Below, piece after piece: positions 1-10,860 of a DNA stretch of 64,000 nucleotides. The notes under the pieces were generated by a model. It did not search any database. It worked only from the letters and a program-made list of their open reading frames with translations, and was not told the origin of the DNA. Location: contig ML682005.1 of NCBI GenBank assembly GCA_007922195.1, positions 28,750,744-28,814,743 of the forward strand. The letters are read 5' to 3'. Position 1 is the first letter of the stretch; every line of letters begins with the position of its first letter. The position numbers and the translations under genes are program-made. Origin of the DNA: Podocnemis expansa (Eukaryota > Chordata > Testudines > Podocnemididae).

Positions 1-599
1 TTTGCTTTTCTGTGATACTAAGGAGATGGCAAAAATCTCAGGCTACAACCTTTCCACTTGAAACGCAACACAAGATAAGTGTACAGTATAGTGGAAAAAC
101 AAATAGCAGTTTATTTCACAAAGTATAGAGATTCAAATGATAGCAAATAACCATATTAGAAACAAAATGTAACATATAAAATAAAATCATAATTTATATT
201 ATAGAACTGAGACATTTTTAACTAGACACTAGATTTTTGGTGTCTTTTTGCATCTTGAAATATATCAAAACAATCCATTATTCTTATTAATAAAGAGGAC
301 ACCCTTCTGGTGGTCACATTTTTTTCTGCATTCTCATTTCTTTGCCTTCCTTGATTACAGGTTGCAGTTCTAGGAAGAAAGACTTTTAAGCAGACATGGG
401 TCCCACCTATCTATGAAGGGCAAGAGCAGACTTGAGTACAGTCCGGCTAACCTAATGAGAAGGGTTTTAAACTAGGTTCAGTAAGGGCAGGTAAAAAAAA
501 GTTTACTAATAAATAAAAAAAACATATGGAGAGGGGTCACAATCATGAGCTGTTAAAACAGGGATAAGTGTGAAATCAAATCAGGATCTTAGATGTTTG

Positions 600-1380
600 T
601 ATGCTAATTTGAGGAGAATAAGGGAATAATGGGAATAAGGAGGAAGAACTCACGTGCTAGTTAATAAATAGAACTACGACATAGTTGATCACAGAGATTT
701 GATGGGATTTTGATAAAGAAACCTACAGTTTATTCAGGAAGTACAGATGGGGAAAAATGGAGAGAATGTTTCCTTTATATTTACGAAGTTTGCAGTGATA
801 CTGAGATTGAAATGGAAAGAGGAAATTTGTTGAAAGTCTCTGGGTAAGGACAAAAGGGATAAAAAACATGGATGCTGATAGGGGTCTACTACAGACTACC
901 TCAGCAGGATGGTGGATGAGGCTTTTTTTAAACAACTAAATAATATGTGAAAGCATAAGACTTGGGAGTGATGGGAAACTTTAATTACACAAGTATCTGT
1001 AGGGAAAATAACAATGTAGGACACAGATCATCCAACAAGTTCTTAAAATGTATTGGAAACATTTTTTTTTCAGAAGATGAAGAAAGATACTAGGAGAGAG
1101 GCTGTTCTAGATTTGATTTTAATAAATAGGGAGGAATTGGTTGACAGTTTGAAACTGGAAGGCAGCTTGGGTGAAAGTAATTTTAAAATAGTAAAATTCA
1201 TAATTCTGACAAATGGAAGGAGGACAAAGTGTACAATAAAGATAACGGATTTCAAGGAGTATAAAGAATTTCAAGGAGCCATTAGCAAACTCAGGAAGCT
1301 GGTAAGTAAGATCCCATGGGAGCAAGGCAAAGAGAAAAACAAAAGAGTTGACAGTTTTCAGAGATATTATTAAGAGCAAA
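600..1380 (+). pseudogene. CR1 ORF2 endonuclease remnant
   Basis: This is the decayed apurinic-like endonuclease half of CR1 ORF2. The open part at 1053-1373 contains LDLILINREELVDS and KITDFKEYKEF, which match LDLLLTNREELIRD and KILDFKKADFSS in the CR1 at 57-60 kb. It is followed by IPWEQGK against IPWEANLKGKG. Upstream, nucleotide similarity to the younger copy continues (the 'actatgacat' and 'cagaaaggacag' segments) but the frame is broken. The family enzyme nicks target DNA for retrotransposition; this copy cannot. Confidence 0.8.
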
Positions 1381-1568
1381 CTACTTTACTGTGTAGGAAA
1401 GATAGGAAGTATGGGAACAAATCACCCTGGATTAACAAGTTCTACAAAAATGGAAACTAGGACAAATTACAAAGTATGAAAACAAACAAATAATACAAGT
1501 AAATAGGGAGATTAGAAAAGAAAAGGCACAAAACGATTACACTTGCTAGAGACATAAAGGGTAGGAAG

Positions 1569-1935
1569 CAGGGGCGTCGCTGGCACTGGGCACATGAGGC
1601 ATGTGCCCTGAATCCCGGCACCAGTGCCCCGGGCCCTGCCTCTCCTGGTCTCCACCCCAATTGGGCCCGAGATCCGTGGTCCAGCTGCCGCAGCCACGGC
1701 AGCCCCATCACCAGTGGGGGATCTGGGGCCCAGCCACCTGTGGCCATGGAGGCCACTCCTGGCCCCATCCCCATCCCCATCCCCGGTCAGGGATCTCAGG
1801 CTTGGCAGAGGAGGCCGCTCCTGGCCCCATCCTCCAGCTGGGGGTGTGGCCTGCAGCCAGGGGGCGTGGCCTCCTGGCCAGGGGCATGGTCTGGGCCAGT
1901 GCCCTGGGTCTTTTCCTGGGGCAGCAACACCCCTG
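1569..1935. mobile_element. hAT-type MITE (367 bp), GC-rich
   Basis: Terminal inverted repeats are CAGGGGCGTCGCTGG at the left and CAGGGGTGTTGCTGC (reverse complement) at the right. The flanking 8-bp duplication is GTAGGAAG (1561-1568) against GTAGCAAG (1936-1943), one mismatch, which is the hAT signature. It interrupts the old CR1 between the endonuclease and RT parts; CR1 similarity resumes at once on the right. The interior is GC-rich with no transposase. The overlapping frames of 107-123 residues here are compositional. A related 181-bp copy lies at 13146-13326. Confidence 0.85.
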
Positions 1936-2082
1936 GTAGCAAGAAAATATTCTACAAATACTTTAGAAGTAGGACAAAAACCAAGGATAGGGTAGTCAAT
2001 TACTTAACAAGGAGGAAAAACAATAACAGAGAATGTGGAAATAGCAGAAGTGCTAAATGACTTTTTTTGTTTCAGTTGTCAC

Positions 2083-3615
2083 TGGAGAGGTTTGCAGTGA
2101 TTGTAACCTGGGCTTCCTGGGTTGAATATGCAAAGATCAGGGCAAGCTGCAAAAAGAAGAGCAGATTCTCCCAGCACTGGTGGGTTACCTGGAGATAAAC
2201 TTCCACAACCAGTCATAAACAATGCTTCTTATCTCCCACAATGGATATCAAGAAGTCACAATACTGTATAGCAGGCGTGGCCAAACTGTGGCTCGGGAGC
2301 TACATGTGCCTCTTGAATGAAAAACTGTGGCTTCTGGAAGAATGTCAGCAAGTCAGTTTAGGAAAGCAGCGCCAACCTAGGAGTTCAGGGGGTTGGGATG
2401 GTGGGGAGAAGTGTGGCATGGTCAGAGATGGTGGGGAGAAGTGTGGCAACGTTGGGATTTTTAAAAAACTCGCCACTAGCCTGCAGCCTTCTACATTGAG
2501 CAGCTGCTAAGTTTTTACTGTCTAGGCTTAGTTTTCATGGTAACCTTAAGCAATTATTAGAAGCTGACATTAGTAAGATCAATATTTGTGCTCTTTTTAC
2601 AATAAAATTAAAGTATGCAATGAATGTTAAACTTAGTAATTTTGGAGCAGGTAGAAGTATACGGCTATATGCCTCAGTGTGGCTTTCAAAGGTTTAATAA
2701 TCAACTTGTGTGGCTCTTGAGTTCCATAAGTTTGGCCATCCCTGCAATATAGCATACCCAGCTCCCTTTACTGCATTCCAGTCACCGGTCCCCAGTACAG
2801 CCACTAGGTCTGTTAAAGAAATAGATTCTGACCTCAAAGGTCAGTCACATTACACAGAACAATGTAGGCTTGAATCTTACCCAAAATACCACTCTGCCAG
2901 CCAATCCTTTAGTAACTGCAACTAAAGGTTTAATATAAAAAGAAAAGAAACAAAATGATAAATGTTATAGGGTCAAAATGAATCACATACATTCACAGCT
3001 TCAGTTAATAGAAATCCAGTTTTAAGGAATAGAGACCAAATAATCCAAGTAGAGAGTTTATTCTAATTCTCCCCATGAGAATTAACAGGGCAGTTTCCAG
3101 GCCAGTGCTGGCTGGGATCTCAATCCTGCAGCACAGACTTTCTCTGAGAACATTGGACAGATGTGAGATAAAGCAATTATGTTCCCAACATCTTCATGTG
3201 GGCTTTGATGACAGTTCCCAGGTACTTTCTTAAGTGGAGCATAGCAATGTATATTGTCCTTTGAAATAAAACCTTCACCTCCTGGGCACCCTAGGTAACT
3301 AAATGCATTAGGTCCACTAACAGATAGGTTACAAGGATACATCAAAAGTTTATTTAGATGTTAATGTTCCCTCTTGACCTCTTCCAGTAGAACAATGGTA
3401 ACAGATACGGAAGCACTTCATTCACCTTGCTAACCTCTAACAGGATATATGTAAACATCATCAAGAAACCACTAATGATACAAATGCATATCAAAGCTCT
3501 AGCCTACTCACTATGATTGCATTTTCCTATAATATGTCTTCAGAGGTTAGATTTAGGTCATGTATTTTACAAAGATGGCTTGGCCTTTTCAGGCCTAGCA
3601 TGACAGTGATTGAAC
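2083..3615. mobile_element. Unclassified dispersed repeat, copy 1 (inserted in CR1)
   Basis: CR1 similarity stops near 2082 (after 'tttcagttgtcac') and resumes near 3620, so about 1.5 kb was inserted, including the hAT MITE at 2272-2744. The body matches copies at about 8344-10860 and 54620-56290. A shared block is 'ccaatcctttagtaact' followed by 'ctaaaggttt', an A-rich stretch, then 'atcacatacat'. It starts with TG, as LTRs do, but I could not find a convincing target duplication or a matching CA end. A long terminal repeat or a retroelement fragment is possible; I cannot assign a class. Confidence 0.6.
2272..2744. mobile_element. hAT-type MITE (473 bp), TGGCCAAACT family
   Basis: The ends are CAGGCGTGGCCAAACT and, reverse-complemented, CAGGGATGGCCAAACT. 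The flanks CTGTATAG (2264-2271) and CAATATAG (2745-2752) agree at 6 of 8 positions, an eroded hAT 8-bp duplication. It sits inside the dispersed repeat that itself sits inside CR1, so it is the third layer at this locus. A shorter relative with the same ends is at 4330-4514. No transposase frame is present. Confidence 0.85.
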
Positions 3616-3689
3616 ATATAACAGGCTGAATGCCAGTGAGAATGATATAGGATACAAAACTAAAATAGGGAAAGAACAAGTTAAAAATT

Positions 3690-5330
3690 ACATAGATAAG
3701 TTAAACGTTTTCAAGTCACGATGGCCTGATGAAATACATCCTAGAATAGTTAAGGAGATGACTGAGAATACATTTGAGTCATTAGCAGTTATCTTTTAGA
3801 AAAGTCATGGGAAATGGGAGAGATTCCAGAGGACTGCAAAAGGGTAAAGATAGTGCCAATCCATAAAAGAAGAAATAAAGACGATCTGGGGAATAACAGA
3901 CCAGTCAGCTTAACCTCAGTACCAGGAAACACAATGGTGTACATAATTAAGCAATCAATTTGCAAACACCTGGATGATAATAGAGTGATAAGTAACAATC
4001 AGTATGGATTTGTCAAAAACAAATTATGTCAAACCAAGCTGATAGATTTTTTTCTGACAGGGTAACAAGTCTTTTGGATGTGGGAGAAGTGTAAATGTGG
4101 TATATCCTGTCTTTTGATACTGTCTGTCATGACTGTCTTATAAACAACCTAGGGAAATGCAACCTACATGGAGCTACTGTAAGTTGGGTGCATAACAGGT
4201 TGGAAAAACCATTGCTGAAAAATAGTTATCAATGGTACACAGTGAAGATGGAATGGTCTATGAAGTGGGCTCCTGCAGGAATCAGTTCTGGGTTTGGTTC
4301 TGTTCAATATCTTTATTGATGATTTAGATAAGGCGTGGCCAAACTGCGGCTTGGGAGCCGCATGTGGCTCTTGAATGAAAAAGTGTGGCTCATGGAAGAA
4401 CGTCAGACTCTATTTAGTAGGTAAAAGTACATGGCTATAGGCCTCAGTGCAGCTCTTGAAGGTTTAACAATCAGCTTGTGTGGCTCTTGAGTTCCACAAG
4501 TTTGGCTACCCCTGATTTAGCTAATAGCAAAGAGAGTATACTTATAAAGTTTTTGTATGATACCAAGCAGGGAAGGGCTTCAAGTGCTTTGGAGGATAGG
4601 ATAAATATGCAACATGATCTGGACAAACTGTTGGAATGGTCTGAAGTAAATAGGATGAAGTTCAATAAGGACAAATGCAAAGTACTTCATTTAGGAAAGA
4701 ACAATCAGCTGCACATACAAAATGGAATATGACTCCCCAGGAAAGAGTACCAGGAAAAAAAAAAGGATCTGGGGTTCATAGTGGATCACAAGCTAATTAT
4801 TTTGTAACACTGTTGCAAGACAAGCAAACATCATTCTAGGATGTACCAGCAGAGAAGTTGTAAGCAAGGCACCAGATGTAATTCTTCTGCTCTACGCCAT
4901 CCTGATTAAGCCTCAGCTGGAGTAATTTGTCCAGTTCTGGGCATCTCATTATCGGAAAGATGTAGACAAAATGGAGGTAGTCTGGAGAACAACAACAAAA
5001 ATTATTAAAGATCTAGAAACATGATTTATGAGGGAAGATCGATAAAACTGGCTTTCCTTAATCTGGAGAAGAGAAGACCGAGAGGGGACACTGTAACAGT
5101 TTTCAAGTACAAAAAAGGTTGTTTCAAAGAGATGGAGAGAAAAAATTTCTCCTCAGTCTCTGAGGATAGGACGAGAAGCAATGGGCTTAAATTGCAGCAA
5201 GGGTGGTTTTGATTGGATATTAGGAAATACTTCCTAACTCCTTAAGTGGTTAAGCACTGGAATCAATTGCCTAGGCAGGTTATGAAATTTATCATTAGAG
5301 ATTTTCAAAAGCAGGTTAGACAAACATCTT
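3690..5330 (+). pseudogene. CR1 reverse transcriptase remnant
   Basis: The RT half of CR1 ORF2, interrupted by a hAT MITE at 4330-4514. The frame at 3814-4065 gives MGEIPEDCKRVKIVPIH, against [16 protein letters not shown] in the young copy, then NNRPVSLTSVPG and NQYGFVKNKLCQT. The FADD-type catalytic stretch falls at the MITE insertion. Downstream, 4600-4730 gives LEWSEVNRMKFNKDKCKVLHLG, and 5021-5212 resembles the C-terminal conserved end. Frames shift several times; it is inactive. Confidence 0.8.
4330..4514. mobile_element. hAT-type MITE (185 bp), TGGCCAAACT family
   Basis: The ends (AAGGCGTGGCCAAACT and CAGGGGTAGCCAAACT after reverse complement) match the element at 2272-2744, from which this looks like an internal-deletion form. 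The flanking duplication is ATTTAGAT (4322-4329) and ATTTAGCT (4515-4522), 7 of 8 identical. It is inserted in the RT region of the old CR1. Confidence 0.88.
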
Positions 5331-5525
5331 TCAGGTATAGTCTAGATAATGCTCGGTCCTGGTAAAAATGCAGGAAACTTGACTTGATGACTTCACAAAA
5401 TCCCTTCCAGTTCTATGATTTTTGTATATTTTGCAATCTCTCAATCAGCAAATGTCTTATTATGCAAATAGGTTTATATTCTGAGACACACAATACACAG
5501 TGACAAAACAAAAGATAAGCCTATG

Positions 5526-6350
5526 GGCTATGCCTACACAGCCACTTTAGTTTGAATTAAGAAGGCTTAATTCAAACTAAATTGGTCCCAGTCTACATTA
5601 AACTCTCTGGCTATGTTCACACGTAAACTGTTATTTCAAAATAAGTTATTTCGACATGAGTTATTTTGAAATAAAATCCTTATTTTGAGATAAGTTAATT
5701 CGAATTAAGGGAAAGCCTGCTTTTGAAATGGCTGTTATTTTGAAATGGTTATTTTGAAATAAGGCCGTTTGGACATGTTGTTTTGAAACAGTTGTTTTGA
5801 AACAATGGTGTTGTTTCGAAACAATGTGTCCGAATGCCATTGTTTCGAAACAACTGTTTCAAAACAACAGCTATTTTGATTTCGTGCTAGGTTTAATGGT
5901 TTCAAAACAATGGCCATTATTTCGAAACAGGTACGTCGTGTGGACATGAGAAATTTTATTTTGAAACAATGGCTGTTGTTTTGAAATAAAACTCACATCT
6001 GAACACAGTCTCTTTAGTTCAAACTAAGAAATTCCTTAGTTTGAACTAAGGAACACTTGGTTTGAACTACTAAGTAGTGGCACTTAGTTTAAACTAAGCT
6101 CTTAGTTCAAGTTTTAGTTCAAACTAAGCACAATATAGACTTGAATTAACCCTTGGTTTCAACATAAGAAGTTGTACTTAAGGGCAGTTAGTTCAAACTA
6201 ACAATGTGGACGAGTTCAAACTAACATTAGTTTGAACTAGTACTCATTGCTAGTTCAAACTAATAAGTTTGAGGTTAGTTGGAACTAAGTTAGAACTTAT
6301 TAGCTTGAACTAACAGGTTTGAGCTAACTTTTGATAGTGGGGACATAGTC
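5526..6350. mobile_element. Palindrome-array TIR element, TTAGTTTGAACTAA type (outer)
   Basis: Left end GGCTATGCCTACACAG; right end reads GGGGACATAGTC, its inverted partner. The flanks are ATG (5523-5525) and ATG (6351-6353), a 3-bp duplication. The interior is built from short palindromes such as 'cttagtttgaactaag', in intact and single-base-changed forms, and holds no reading frame. The element at 5609-6010 sits inside it, 83 bp from its left end. Without the insert it is about 420 bp, the same size class as the related elements at 8484 and 44348. Confidence 0.8.
5609..6010. mobile_element. Palindrome-array TIR element, TTTCGAAA type (inner)
   Basis: The ends are GGCTATGTTCACAC and, at the right, CTGAACACAGTC. 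The flanks are TCT (5606-5608) and TCT (6011-6013). The interior carries repeated 'ttattttgaaataa', 'gttgtttcgaaacaa' and one 'ttaattcgaattaag'. It is nested in the TTAGTTTGAACTAA-type element, so it is younger than that element. Confidence 0.8.
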
Positions 6351-7552
6351 ATGTTTCCCTCTGGCAGAAAGTAACCTGTCTAAGGCATGTAAGCTCCTGA
6401 TTACCTGCATAAAATCCCATAATTTTCACTATAGACACAACTCAGTAAAATATTATCCACATATACATTTCACAGTGATTAGTATATCCAGTGGTCTACT
6501 TTTTTTAGTAGAGTGTTCACATGTAATCCAGTAGTGAATAATTATGCATAAATCTGATCCAGAAGATTTCTGTAAAACTTTATACATCCTCTGTGTCCTC
6601 CACCAGTTGGTACCAAGAAGTCCCTGAGTCACGTATAGGTAGAAATGAAAAGTATAGTTATGTAGCCCTGCAGCAACTTAGATTGTAACTGCATACTCTT
6701 CAGTACAATTCAGATGCTGATGCTAACATTTTCTGTCTTTTATGATTGTGGTTTACAATACATCATGTTCAGAGATCTGGTGAGAATATGACAGCAACCA
6801 CATGTAATGTGGTAGCTCTATACTTCCAAATACTACTAAAAAAACAGGCATCTTCTACCAATTTTTCTTTAATTCTGGTTATGGGAAAGTTAAGTCCTTA
6901 ACCATCTTGGTTCTCGATGAATATTGTCCAGGGATTTTATTCAGATATATTTAAACAACATGACAAAATGTAGTTCTAAGAAGCATTTGTTGGCCAAAAT
7001 TAAATTCTGAAACATAATTATAATTTACGAATAATCTTTTAATGCACAGTGGGACACTGTGCTATGCGTGAAAGAGTATGAAGGATAAGAGAATGTAAAG
7101 GGAGAATGTTTTCTGTAATGGGATTACAGAATGAAAACAGACTGTTATGTAAATTTACTAATTAGTACAAGGCTTTCCTAGAGTGTTGTGTCGACAAAAA
7201 TCAATAATTACATTTCCTAAGTTACACTTTTAAATACAGGGTGACTGACAAACTTCCAAACTTTATAAAATCAGATTAGTCTGAGATAACCTAAATATTA
7301 CAAAGCCAAAATAACATCCCAGATCAGATATATACTTGGTGATGTTATGTATCATATAAAAATATTGTTCCTGGCACTGGTCACAGAGAATGAACTTCTG
7401 TTGCAGACTCATGTCCCTGTGACATCACACTAAATTGTATTGGATAGAGGTGTATAGGTCCTTAAGAGTGGCCCACGTTGATGGATTAGGTCCCACATAA
7501 TATCAAATTATGACATACTGAGGTGCAATTCAGATCAGTGAGGGACTGTGTC
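6351..7552. other. No gene or clear repeat seen
   Basis: AT-rich DNA without a convincing open frame, splice-bounded exon or recognisable repeat. It lies between a TIR element and a CR1 tail. Confidence 0.5.
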
Positions 7553-8155
7553 TCATAGACTCATAGACTCTAAGGTCAGAAGGGACCAATATGATCATCT
7601 AGTCTGACCTCTCGCACACTGCAGGCCACAAAACCTCATCCACCCACTCCTACAATGAACCTCAAACCCATAACTGAGCTATTAAAGTCCTCAAATCATG
7701 ATTTAAAGACTTTAATACAGAGAATCAACCAGCAAGTGAGCCATGTCCAATGCTACAGAGGAAGGCAAAAAAAACCCCAGTGCCCAAGCCAATCTGCCCT
7801 GTGGGAAAATTCCTTCCTGACCCCAAATATGGTGATCAGTTAAACCCTGAGCATGAGGGCAAGTCCACAATAGCCAGTCAAGAAGAACTTCGCTGTAATA
7901 ACTCAGAACCCACTCGAGCAAATGCCCCTTCCCAGGTCACTATCATACCCATCACCAGTAGTAGAAGACAGACAATGGCCAAGCTACACTGTCCATCATA
8001 TCATTCCCTCCATAAAGTTATCAAGCTCTGTTTTGAAGGCACCTAAGGTTTTTGCCCCCACCACTTTCCTTGGTAGACTATTCCAGAACTTTACTCCTCT
8101 GCAACCTTGGCTGCCTCAAATGCTTTTCTGTTTTATCTTCTAGTATGAAGGTTGC
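7553..8155 (-). mobile_element. CR1 3' fragment, turtle-type subfamily
   Basis: It begins with the direct octamer 'catagact' repeated, then 'aaggtcagaagggacc' and 'gatcatctagtctgacc', which is the complement of a CR1 3' terminus. The sequence differs from the three ATTCTATG-ended copies in this window and resembles the CR1 tail I know from turtles (recall, not searched). It is 5'-truncated near 8155, where it abuts half of a TIR element. The short frames on the plus strand here are antisense. Confidence 0.8.
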
Positions 8156-8343
8156 TGTTGTACTGTTTCGAAACAACATGTCCAAACATCCTTATTTCAA
8201 AATAACCATTTTGAAATAACAGCTGTTTCGAAATGAGGCTCTCCCTTAATTTGAATTAACTTATTTCGAAATAAGGACTTTATTTTGAAATAACTCATTT
8301 CGAAATAACATTTCAAAATAAAGATGCATGTGTGGACATAGCC
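8156..8343. mobile_element. Palindrome-array TIR element, right half only
   Basis: It carries 'ctgtttcgaaacaac', 'cttatttcgaaataagg' and a right end GTGGACATAGCC like that of the full copy at 8484-8935, followed by TAA. The left half is missing; the CR1 tail joins it directly, so a deletion accompanied or followed one of the insertions. Confidence 0.75.
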
Positions 8344-8483
8344 TAAGAAAAATAAACTCTGTCTCCCCACACCGGTTTCTGAGAATCCAAAAAATGCGGT
8401 CTCCCAGCACTCATTCCACTAGATTTCATGACAAGTGGTTACTGAAAACCAGTTTAATCAGACAAAGTATTATTTTTGTCTTA

Positions 8484-8935
8484 GGCTATGTCTACACGGC
8501 ACTTTTATTTCGAAATACACCCGTTATTTTGAAATAAAAGAAATTAGGTCTACACGATGTTTTCTTATTTCGAAAGGACGGATCCCATCCTTTCAAAATA
8601 AGAATCGTCATTTCGAAAAAGTAACCCCCCCCCCCCGAAACAGCCATTATTTCGGAAGGGATATTTCGAAATAAAGCTGTTTAGACCTGTTCTTTCGAAA
8701 CAACACTGTGTAGACTTGTTGTTTCAAAAGAGATGTTTCGAAACAACAGGTCCAAACGACTTTATTTCGAAATATCCCTTCCGAAATAACAGACGTTTGG
8801 ATTGCAGGCTTTCCCTTAATTCGAATTAACATTTTGTTAATTCGAATTAACTTATTTTGAAATAAGGATTTTATTTCGAAATAACTCATTTCAAAATCCT
8901 TATTTTGAAATAACAATGCATGTGTAGACATAGCC
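8484..8935 (+). mobile_element. Palindrome-array TIR element, TTATTTCGAAATAA type (complete)
   Basis: Left end GGCTATGTCTACACGG and right end GTGTAGACATAGCC are near-perfect inverted partners. The flanks TTA and GTA agree at 2 of 3 positions. The interior has many palindromes with a TTCGAA core in three versions: TTATTTCGAAATAA, GTTGTTTCGAAACAAC and TTAATTCGAATTAA. It also has the longer foldback 'cgaaaggacgga..atcctttcaaaat'. A run of C lies at 8626-8636. The element at 44348-44781 is the same element in the opposite orientation. No coding capacity. Confidence 0.88.
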
Positions 8936-9461
8936 GTAGAAAATAAATGATGCAGCCATAGAACTCGGATCTTAAATATTCATGCTGTTGCCAATCCTTT
9001 AATAATTAAAATCTGAAGGTTTATTTTTAAGAGAAAAGAAGTAGAGTTCAAGCACTAATAGATCATATACATATAAATTGCTGTGAAGTCCTTACATATG
9101 ATTTGTAGCAGTGGTGTTATAGACTGCTGACTTGTAAAGTCTCTGGTAACTTCCAAAAGATTGAATGGTCCTCCATTCATAATCAATATGTTCCTTTCAG
9201 TTGTAGACCTACAGTCCAGAGATTCAGATCAGAAGAGAGTTAACATGGAGATGATCTAAGTGTCTTCTATAGCCTCTTGTTTTAAAAATGAACCTCCAGG
9301 CATATCGCAAAGCTCACAGCAAGCTTTGTGGAAAATTACAGGCACAGGATGGATTTTAGGATCACATGAGCAACTCAGATGCTCTTACATGGCTCACTGA
9401 CTCACAGAAGCAAGCTACTGGCTACATGAAGGCCAAGGCATCTGCAGGAATAACCATCTGA

Positions 9462-9745
9462 ACCTTAGTCTATACTTGCCACACTTTTTGGTAGCAGTCG
9501 ACAGGAGATGTGCAACATACACAAAATACCTTACTTATCTCCTAATGACTGACTAATTACTGGGTACACACTATGCTAAGCCAACCGGAAATGCCTTCTT
9601 GTCAACTTATCAATATTACTGTTCCAGGGCTGGATTGCTATGGCAATTTCCAGATTGATTGAGCGCATTGACACAGACCACTCAATTGAGCACAGAAGAT
9701 CACACTGATGGCGGTGATTTTGCCACAGTTAGTGTAGACTTAGCT
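9462..9745. mobile_element. TIR element of the same end family, GTCGAC-containing
   Basis: The left end ACCTTAGTCTATACTTGCCACA pairs with the right end, TGTGGCAAAATC.. through AGTGTAGACTTAGCT. The 3-bp flanks are TGA (9459-9461) and TGA (9746-9748). A 'cagtcgacagg' site lies near the left end. It is inserted in dispersed-repeat copy 2. It is more diverged than the TTCGAA elements. Confidence 0.65.
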
Positions 9746-10191
9746 TGAATGGAATGAGTTTCTCCCATGGCCTAATGTAAGAGTTAATTGCCTTCAATGG
9801 ACCATCAGAAGAAAGCTATCTGGTTTCAGTGTTGATTTTACCTGGTGGGTATTAACTTTTTCTTTGACATCTTACTTCATATACTTTGTACAAGATTTGT
9901 TGCAAAGTATAACAGTGGTAGTGTGCAACAGTGATATAAATAATCATATTTCAATCATACAGCATCACACAGGTTACAACCTCACTATTTGTGTATAGTT
10001 GCAGCCCTAGTCCAGCTACTTTGACCCAAGCAGCCTGTCAGCAGCACACCAAAATCAGTCTGACTTCTAGCAACCTTGGTTATTACTCGTAGAGTGATCC
10101 CAACACACTCCTAGTCCTCAATTTCTGTCCCAAACTGTGTGTTGTGCACTGTCCAGCCCTCTCCTGACAGTTCAGATACTTTCAGTTTATC

Positions 10192-10527
10192 CAGGGCCGG
10201 TTGGACCCTTAAGCAAATGAGGCCCATGCTTGGGTTGTCATTTATTTAAAGGCAGACTTGGCGTTGCACCAGGGGCTGGGCTGGCTGGCCCAAAAGCCAG
10301 ACCCCCCCCACCAAACCAGTCACTCTCCTCTGGGGGTGGAGTGGGCTGACTCATGGGGCGGGCTCCATTCTCTCACACCACCTCTGGGCTGGCCTGCTCT
10401 GCCCCGGGTCAGCTGTTCCCCACCCTGGGGGCAGGGCAAGCTGGCCTGGAGTGAAGGCCGGGTTCCACCCCCGGACGCCCCCCCCACATGTCAGGGAGGG
10501 GGCCCAACGCCCCTTGAGCTGGCCCAG
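10192..10527. mobile_element. hAT-type MITE (336 bp), CAGGGCCGG ends
   Basis: Left end CAGGGCCGGTTGG; right end, reverse-complemented, CTGGGCCAGCTCA. The flanks are AGTTTATC (10184-10191) and GGTTTATC (10528-10535), 7 of 8 identical. The interior is GC-rich; the 98-residue frame at 10258-10554 runs out of the element and is compositional. Confidence 0.8.
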
Positions 10528-10860
10528 GGTTTATCACCCCTCAAAGGAAATTGATATGCAAAAGTTTCCTACTTTAAATAAAGTTCCCCATATAATTACC
10601 TGATAGCTGGCTAGAGATATCAGTTTGTCCTTTGTCTCTGAGAAACTGGTGTACCCAAACTTTCTCTTTTAAACACTTTTCAGACCTAATTTCAGCTTAT
10701 GTTTATGTTTGCATATAATGTTGCTCCACACATTTCATCATGATATTGACCAGTGAGCTACTAGTTTTCAGACAATATTTCACAAGGCTTATTTTGTACA
10801 GAGATTATTACAGTAGTGGGTTTGGTGTGAATACAGGACTGAAGTTAGTTATAAGCTGAA

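Larger units (their letters stand above)
330..5424 (+). mobile_element. Old near full-length CR1 LINE, split by later insertions
   Basis: Read in order, this stretch aligns with the younger CR1 at 39904-43245. A 5' UTR-like part (about 340-520, including the match to 'ggctttaaactaggt') is followed by the endonuclease region (about 600-1500), the linker (1944-2082), the RT region (about 3620-4330) and the RT tail to 3' UTR (4515-5424). The end, 'cccttccagttctatgat', is a decayed CR1 terminus. Removing the insertions at 1569-1943, about 2083-3615 and 4330-4522 leaves about 3 kb, close to full length. Stops and frameshifts occur throughout, so it is dead. The exact 5' edge is uncertain by some tens of bases. 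Confidence 0.85.
8344..10860. mobile_element. Unclassified dispersed repeat, copy 2 (with three insertions)
   Basis: The segments around the inserts (about 8344-8483, 8936-9461, 9746-10191, 10528-10860) match copies 1 and 3 in part. The shared block is at 8990-9070 ('ccaatcctttaataatt', then 'aaggtttattttt'). It is the longest copy here, about 1.4 kb without its inserts at 8484-8935, 9462-9745 and 10192-10527. No long frame is present. I recognise the type as common in turtle genomes but cannot name it; an LTR-type origin is one option. Confidence 0.5.

Noticed and set aside
1457..2060. GC-rich frames of 106-123 codons on both strands
   Set aside because: They start or lie within the hAT MITE at 1569-1935 and run into CR1; compositional.
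2083..3615. Firm call of a solitary LTR
   Set aside because: It starts with TG, but no paired CA end with a 4-6-bp duplication could be located, so I left it unclassified.
8484..8935. CRISPR-like spaced palindromes
   Set aside because: Spacing is irregular, the sites diverge, terminal inverted repeats bound the array, and the context is a vertebrate genome.
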